A stretch of 64,000 nucleotides of DNA, taken from Candidatus Rokuibacteriota bacterium. Its GTDB lineage: Bacteria > Methylomirabilota > Methylomirabilia > Rokubacteriales > CSP1-6. Below are positions 57,493 through 64,000 of the stretch, one piece after another. The translations under genes and the position numbers were made by a program. The stretch spans positions 1 through 64,000 of the forward strand of contig QHRU01000037.1 of NCBI GenBank assembly GCA_003220225.1, in the 5' to 3' direction. Under the pieces are notes generated by a model. It ran no database searches and was not told the origin of the DNA. It saw only the letters and a program-made list of their open reading frames with translations. Numbering within the stretch: position 1 is the first letter of the stretch; each line of letters opens with the position of its first letter.

Positions 57493-57946
57493 GGTCGTGA
57501 CGGTGGCCGGCGCCGAGCGGCACGAAGATCGACTGCACGCGCTCGAACGGCACGTCGAGGCGGCCGAGCAATTGCTCCATCGCGGTGTCGTCCGGCAGGA
57601 GCAGGCGCTCGCCGTCCAGCGCGAGGGTGAAGTGACGGTTGCCGACCTCGTAGGCGATGCGCAGCGCCTCGTCGCGCGAGCGCGGTGTCACCGCCAGCAC
57701 CGCCTCCGGCGCCGCCTCGATCACGACGTACCAGTCGATGGCCACGTGCAGGATGTCGCCGGGCGTGAGCATGCTGCCGGTGGGCAGCGCGAGCGCGAGC
57801 GTGCGTCCGGCCTGCGTGGTCACGCGGCGCCGGCCCCAGCGGCGTTCCTCCGCCGTGAGCACGAGCGAGTCCCGCTCGCGCCGTGAGAGATCGGCGTCGT
57901 GCACGTGCACGTGCGGCCGCGTGATCACGACGACCGGCTCGGTCAA
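57482..57946 (-). CDS. ureE: Urease accessory protein UreE
   Basis: LTAEERRWGRRRVTTQAGRTLALALPTGSMLTPGDILHVA...YEVGNRHFTLAL; short His-rich C terminus; TTG start in ORF track uncertain. Confidence 0.9.
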   Translation of the reverse strand: MTEPVVVITRPHVHVHDADLSRRERDSLVLTAEERRWGRRRVTTQAGRTLALALPTGSMLTPGDILHVAIDWYVVIEAAPEAVLAVTPRSRDEALRIAYEVGNRHFTLALDGERLLLPDDTAMEQLLGRLDVPFERVQSIFVPLGAGHRHDHDH

Positions 57947-57983
57947 CGAGCGCCCAACCGTGCGAACAATGTTGAATCGAGAA

Positions 57984-58100
57984 GGGCGATCAAAACCGGC
58001 CAGATGCTAGGCGCCGACGAGCGACGACCGAGGCGTACGCCGCGTACGCCGCAGGGAGAAGCGAGGAGGCAACGACGCAGATGGCCGGTTTTCATCGCCC
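57984..58100 (-). repeat. Structured intergenic element, copy 2 (between ureC and ureE)
   Basis: 19-bp arms GGGCGATcAAAACCGGCCA / TGGCCGGTTTTcATCGCCC around the core shared with copy 1. Confidence 0.88.
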
Positions 58101-58102
58101 GT

Positions 58103-59817
<1,715 letters not shown>

Positions 59818-59821
<4 letters not shown>

Positions 59822-60168
59822 GCGCGGCGCTCCCACTCGGCCAGCTTCCGGAGCGCCGCGTCCTTCGCGGCGCCGGCGGTGAGGCCGTTCAGGCCGTGGA
59901 CCTGGCGCGCGCCGGCCAGCTCGACGAGCGTCACCCGCTTGGCGTCGCCGGGCTCGAAGCGCACCGCGGTGCCCGCGGGGACGTTCAGCCGCATGCCGAA
60001 CGCCTGCGGCCGATCGAACCGCAGCGCGCGATTCACCTCGAAGAAGTGGAAGTGCGAGCCGACCTGGATCGGCCGGTCGCCGGTGTTCTCCACGGTGAGC
60101 TCGAGCGTCCGCCGGCCCGCGTTCGCCTCCACGTCGCCGCTGTCGAGCAGGTACTCGCCTGGAATCAC
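59818..60168 (-). CDS. ureB: Urease beta subunit UreB
   Basis: [53 protein letters not shown]. Confidence 0.97.
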
Positions 60169-60201
60169 TGCGGCCTCCTTGGGCTCGGCATCCGTCCCGA
60201 C

Positions 60202-60828
60202 TCAGCTGCGCCGAACGGCGGCGACGCCGACGCCGGCGGTCACCAGCATCGCGCCGGCGACCCCGTCGGCCAGACGCGCGAAGCGAGGGTTCACGGCGAG
60301 CGCGTGGAGCCGGCCGGCGGCCGCGCCGTAGGCGAGCAGCACGACGAGCTCGATCGCCACGCTGGTCACGGCCAGCACGAGCACCTGGACGGCCACGTGG
60401 CCGGTAGGCTCGATGAACTGCGGCAGCAGGGCCACGAAGAACAGCAGCGCCTTGGGATTCGCGGTCTGCAGCACGAACCCGTTCACGAACGTCCGGCGCC
60501 GGCCCGCGGCGCCCGTCGGTCCGGGCGCGAGCGAGCGCGCGGCCCGGCGCCCCGCGAGCGCGCGCACGCCGAGCCAGATCAGATAGGCGGCGCCCAGCCA
60601 GCGGACGAGCGAGAAGAGCTCGTACGACGCGAGCAGCACGGCGCCGAGGCCCGTGGCCGAGAGCGCGAAATAGAGGGCGTTGCCGGCGAGGATGCCGAGC
60701 GTCGCCCACCCCGACGCGGCGGCGCCGCGCGTCAGCGCCTGCGCGACCACGAAGAGGACGGCCGGCCCCGGCGTCAGGCACAGCAGGCTCTCCGTGAGCA
60801 CGAACAGCGCCCACACCTCGAGACTCAC
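60202..60828 (-). CDS. LysE family translocator between ureA and ureB
   Basis: [48 protein letters not shown]. Confidence 0.9.
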   Translation of the reverse strand: MSLEVWALFVLTESLLCLTPGPAVLFVVAQALTRGAAASGWATLGILAGNALYFALSATGLGAVLLASYELFSLVRWLGAAYLIWLGVRALAGRRAARSLAPGPTGAAGRRRTFVNGFVLQTANPKALLFFVALLPQFIEPTGHVAVQVLVLAVTSVAIELVVLLAYGAAAGRLHALAVNPRFARLADGVAGAMLVTAGVGVAAVRRS

Positions 60829-60859
60829 TCCGGTCCCTCCGCGGCTCGCACGGCCATGA

Positions 60860-61162
60860 TCAGCGGATCGGGTGGTGGATCGTGACGAGCTTCGTGCCGT
60901 CGGGGAAGGTGCCTTCGACCTGCACCTCGTCGATCATCTCGGGCACGCCCTCCATCACCTCGTCGCGACGGAGAATCGACAACCCCGCCTCCATGAGCTC
61001 GGACACGCTGCGCCCGTCGCGAATGCCCTCGAGGATGTCCGCGGTGATGATGGCGAGCGCCTCGGGATGGTTGAGCTTGAGACCGCGCCCCTTGCGCCGG
61101 CGCGCCAGCTCGGCCGCGGTGAAGATGAGCAGCTTTTCCTGCTCTCTGGGCGTGAGGTGCAT
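60860..61162 (-). CDS. ureA: Urease gamma subunit UreA
   Basis: [57 protein letters not shown]. Confidence 0.97.
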   Translation of the reverse strand: MHLTPREQEKLLIFTAAELARRRKGRGLKLNHPEALAIITADILEGIRDGRSVSELMEAGLSILRRDEVMEGVPEMIDEVQVEGTFPDGTKLVTIHHPIR

Positions 61163-61179
61163 CGTTGGACCTCCGAGCC

Positions 61180-61869
61180 TCAGACGGTGAGGTGCTGCTT
61201 CACTTGGTCGGCGTGCAGATCCCGGGTGGCGCCGGCCGCCACCACCGCGCCCTTCGCCATGATCACATACGCGTCGGCCAGCCGCTCGGCGAAGTCGAGG
61301 TATTGCTCGACGAGCAGCACGGCCAGCCCCATCTCCTTCTTGATGCGGCGGATCGCCTCCTCGATCTCGAGGATGAGGGAGGGCTGGATCCCCTCGGTCG
61401 GCTCGTCGAGCATGAGGAGCCTGGGACGCGTGAGCAGCGCGCGCCCTATGGCCAGCATCTGCTGCTCGCCGCCCGACAGCACGCCGCCCTTGCGCCCGAG
61501 GAAGCGCCGCAGCGCGGGAAAGAGGTCGAGCACGTCGTCCATGCGGTCGGTCCGCCCGCAGCCCAGCTGGGCCACCCTCAGATTCTCCTCGACCGTGAGG
61601 TGCGGGAAGATCTCGCGGCCCTGCGGCACGTAGCCGATGCCCGCGCGCGCGCGGCGGTCGGACGACCAACGGGTGATGTCCGCCCCGTCGAAGCTCACGC
61701 GCCCGCCGCGGGCCGGCAGCAGACCCATGACCGTCTTGAGCAGCGTGGTCTTGCCCACGCCGTTGCGGCCCATCAGGCAGAGGACCTCGCCCTGGGCGAC
61801 CGACAGGTCGACGCCCCAGAGCACCTGCGAGCCGCCGTAGGCGACGTCGAGCCGCTCAACCGTGAGCAT
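61180..61869 (-). CDS. urtE: Urea ABC transporter ATP-binding protein UrtE
   Basis: [53 protein letters not shown]. Confidence 0.94.
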   Translation of the reverse strand: MLTVERLDVAYGGSQVLWGVDLSVAQGEVLCLMGRNGVGKTTLLKTVMGLLPARGGRVSFDGADITRWSSDRRARAGIGYVPQGREIFPHLTVEENLRVAQLGCGRTDRMDDVLDLFPALRRFLGRKGGVLSGGEQQMLAIGRALLTRPRLLMLDEPTEGIQPSLILEIEEAIRRIKKEMGLAVLLVEQYLDFAERLADAYVIMAKGAVVAAGATRDLHADQVKQHLTV

Positions 61870-62632
61870 CGGCCGTCTCGCGGCGGCGCCCGAGGTAGAC
61901 CTCGAGCACGCGCGGATCCGACTGCACCTGCTCCACCGGGCCTTCGCACAGCACCGTGCCCTGGTGCAGCACGGTGACCTTGCGCGCGATCTGTCGCACG
62001 AACTCCATGTCGTGCTCGATGACGAGCACGGAGCGGTCGACGGCGATCGACTCCAGCAGCTCGCCCGTGCGCGCCGTCTCCTCGTCGGTCATGCCCGCCA
62101 CCGGCTCGTCCACGAGCAGGAGCTCGGGATCCTGCGCCATCACCATGCCGATCTCGAGCCACTGCTTCTCGCCGTGCGACAGCACACCGGCCGGCAGCGA
62201 CGCCTTGCCCCCGAGCCCCACCGTGCTCAGGGTGGCCGCGATCCGCTCGCGCTCGCCCGCGGCGTCGCGCTCCAGCAGGGCGGCGAAGACGCCCTTGCTG
62301 GCGCGCTTGAGCGAGAGCTCGACGTTGTCCCACACGCTGAGGTTGACGAAGACCGACGGCGTCTGGAACTTGCGGCCGATGCCGAGCCCGACGACGTCGT
62401 TCTCGGCGAGGGGGATGAGATCGGTGTGGTCGCCGAAGATCACGCGGCCGTGCTCGGGCTTCGCGCGCCCGGAGATCACGTCGAGCAGTGTCGTCTTGCC
62501 CGCGCCGTTCGGGCCGATGACCACGCGCAGCTCGCGGCGGTCCATGTAGAAGTTCAGGCGCGACAGCGCCTTGAAGCCGTCGTAGGAGACGGTGACGTCC
62601 TCGAGATAGATGATGGAGCCGGTGCTGGTCAT
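61856..62632 (-). CDS. urtD: Urea ABC transporter ATP-binding protein UrtD
   Basis: YLEDVTVSYDGFKALSRLNFYMDRRELRVVIGPNGAGKTTLLDVISGRAKPEHG. Confidence 0.94.
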   Translation of the reverse strand: MTSTGSIIYLEDVTVSYDGFKALSRLNFYMDRRELRVVIGPNGAGKTTLLDVISGRAKPEHGRVIFGDHTDLIPLAENDVVGLGIGRKFQTPSVFVNLSVWDNVELSLKRASKGVFAALLERDAAGERERIAATLSTVGLGGKASLPAGVLSHGEKQWLEIGMVMAQDPELLLVDEPVAGMTDEETARTGELLESIAVDRSVLVIEHDMEFVRQIARKVTVLHQGTVLCEGPVEQVQSDPRVLEVYLGRRRETADAHG

Positions 62633-63771
62633 GGGAGCGGCGACCGCGAGGCCGGCTCGGGGCGTGGGTGGCCCGTGCCGGACAGTTCCCGGCTGCGTCG
62701 CAGCAGCGACGACACGCGCGTCGCGGCGCGCGCGATCGCCCCCGCGACGCCGTCCGGGAAGAAGAGCACGACGCCCATGAAGAGCCCGCCGAGGAACAGG
62801 AGCCAGACGTCGGGGTAGCTCGTGGTGAGCCACGACTGCATCCAGTTCACGCCGAAGGCGCCCCCCACCGCGCCCACCAGCGTGCCGCGGCCGCCCGCGG
62901 CCACCCACACCACCATCTCGATCGACGGCAGCACACCGATCTTGGCGGGCGTGACGATGCCCACCTGCGGCGCGTAGAGGGCGCCCGCGATCCCCGCCAG
63001 CACCGCGGAGACGACGAACACGAAGAGCTTGTAGCGCGCCGGCGAGTAGCCGGAGAAGAGCACGCGCGTCTCGCTGTCGCGGATGGCCACGAGCACCTTG
63101 CCCGCCCGGCTGCCGGTGATCCGGCGACAGGCCAGGTACGCCACCACGAGCGTCACCGCCGTGACCACGTAGAGGCCGCGCTGCGTGGACGGCTGGTTCA
63201 GTGGAAAGCCGAAGATCGTCTTGAAGTCCGCGAGGCCGTTGGTGCCGCCCAGCCGCATCTCGTTGCGGTTGAACACCAGCCACGCCGAGAGCGCGAGCGC
63301 CTGCGTGATGATCGAGAAATACACGCCGCGGATGCGGCTGCGGAAGGCGAGGAACCCGAAGGCGAGCGCGAACAGCCCCGGGACCAGCACCACCGCCGCC
63401 AGCGTGAACGCGCCGGAGTAGAACGGCTTCCAGAACAGCGGCAGCTCCTTCACCTGGTTCCAGACCATGAAGTCCGGCAGCGCGCTCTGGTACACGCTCT
63501 TGGAGCCGATCTCCAGCATCAGGTGCATGCCCATCGCATAGGCGCCGAGGCCGAAGAACACGCCGTGGCCGAGGCTGAGCACGCCGGCGTAGCCCCACAG
63601 CAGATCGAGGCCCAGCGCGAGGATGGCGTACGCGAGGAACTTGCCGAAGAGGTTCAGCCGGAAGTCCGAGAGATGCAGCGGCGAGCTCGCGGGCAGCGCG
63701 TTGCAGACCGGCAGCACCACCACGAGCAGCAACGTGGCGACGGCGATGGCGGCCGCCTCACGCCTCGGCAC
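62629..63771 (-). CDS. urtC: Urea ABC transporter permease UrtC
   Basis: LDLLWGYAGVLSLGHGVFFGLGAYAMGMHLML...; context with urtD/urtE. Confidence 0.93.
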   Translation of the reverse strand: MPRREAAAIAVATLLLVVVLPVCNALPASSPLHLSDFRLNLFGKFLAYAILALGLDLLWGYAGVLSLGHGVFFGLGAYAMGMHLMLEIGSKSVYQSALPDFMVWNQVKELPLFWKPFYSGAFTLAAVVLVPGLFALAFGFLAFRSRIRGVYFSIITQALALSAWLVFNRNEMRLGGTNGLADFKTIFGFPLNQPSTQRGLYVVTAVTLVVAYLACRRITGSRAGKVLVAIRDSETRVLFSGYSPARYKLFVFVVSAVLAGIAGALYAPQVGIVTPAKIGVLPSIEMVVWVAAGGRGTLVGAVGGAFGVNWMQSWLTTSYPDVWLLFLGGLFMGVVLFFPDGVAGAIARAATRVSSLLRRSRELSGTGHPRPEPASRSPLP

Positions 63772-64000
63772 TGCGTCCCCGCGTGGCGAAGAGTCCGGCC
63801 GGCCGGCGCTGCAGGAAGATCATGACCGCGACCAGGATGGCCACCTTGGCGAACACGGCGCCGAGCGCGGGCTCGATCCCCTTGTTCAGCCCGCCGATGC
63901 CCGCCGCGGCCAGGATGGTCCCCGCGAGCTTCCCGACGCCGCCCGTCACCACCACCATGAAGGAGTCCACGATGTAGTTCTGGCCGAGCGATGGCCCCAC
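63758..64000 (-). CDS. urtB: Urea ABC transporter permease UrtB (partial at right edge)
   Basis: MGPSLGQNYIVDSFMVVVTGGVGKLAGTILAAAGIGGLNKGIEPALGAVFAKVAILVAVMIFLQRRPAGLFATRGR; the first Met is internal, the gene runs off the window. Confidence 0.92.
   Translation of the reverse strand: MGPSLGQNYIVDSFMVVVTGGVGKLAGTILAAAGIGGLNKGIEPALGAVFAKVAILVAVMIFLQRRPAGLFATRGRSAEA

Overview
GC-rich bacterial chromosomal window (style suggests an uncultured soil/groundwater lineage such as Rokubacteria/Methylomirabilota; this is an inference from gene content only). Most of it is ordinary: a Liv-type ABC transporter operon (left edge), a TRAP transporter operon, an amidase, an Mrp ATPase, a surface-polysaccharide-like trio (DegT aminotransferase, glycosyltransferase, MsbA), MMPL and MBL proteins, NAD synthetase, a divergent HxlR/MATE pair, pstSCAB-phoU-phoB, an arsenic cluster (arsR-arsM-arsC-aqpS-arsI), phoR, an iron/heme operon (cupredoxin-FTR1-hemP-OMP), phoB2-pit-DUF47, and a urt-ure urea transport/urease operon (right edge). 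The least explained signals are non-coding: (1) two copies of a structured element (about 30993-31114 and 57984-58100) whose arms and internal hairpin differ by compensatory changes and which sit directly 3' of genes in the same orientation; (2) a bipartite GC-hairpin repeat family (1419-1665, 8056-8133, 13204-13290) placed inside or at the ends of transporter transcription units; (3) at least ten genes with a -10-like hexamer 6-7 nt before the start codon, implying common leaderless transcription; (4) several regulator palindromes overlapping promoters (ArsR, iron box, GntR-like, HxlR/MATE). An uncharacterised 743-aa secreted protein embedded in the Liv operon is the best protein-level unknown. 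No CRISPR array, rRNA, tRNA, prophage or transposase was recognised.
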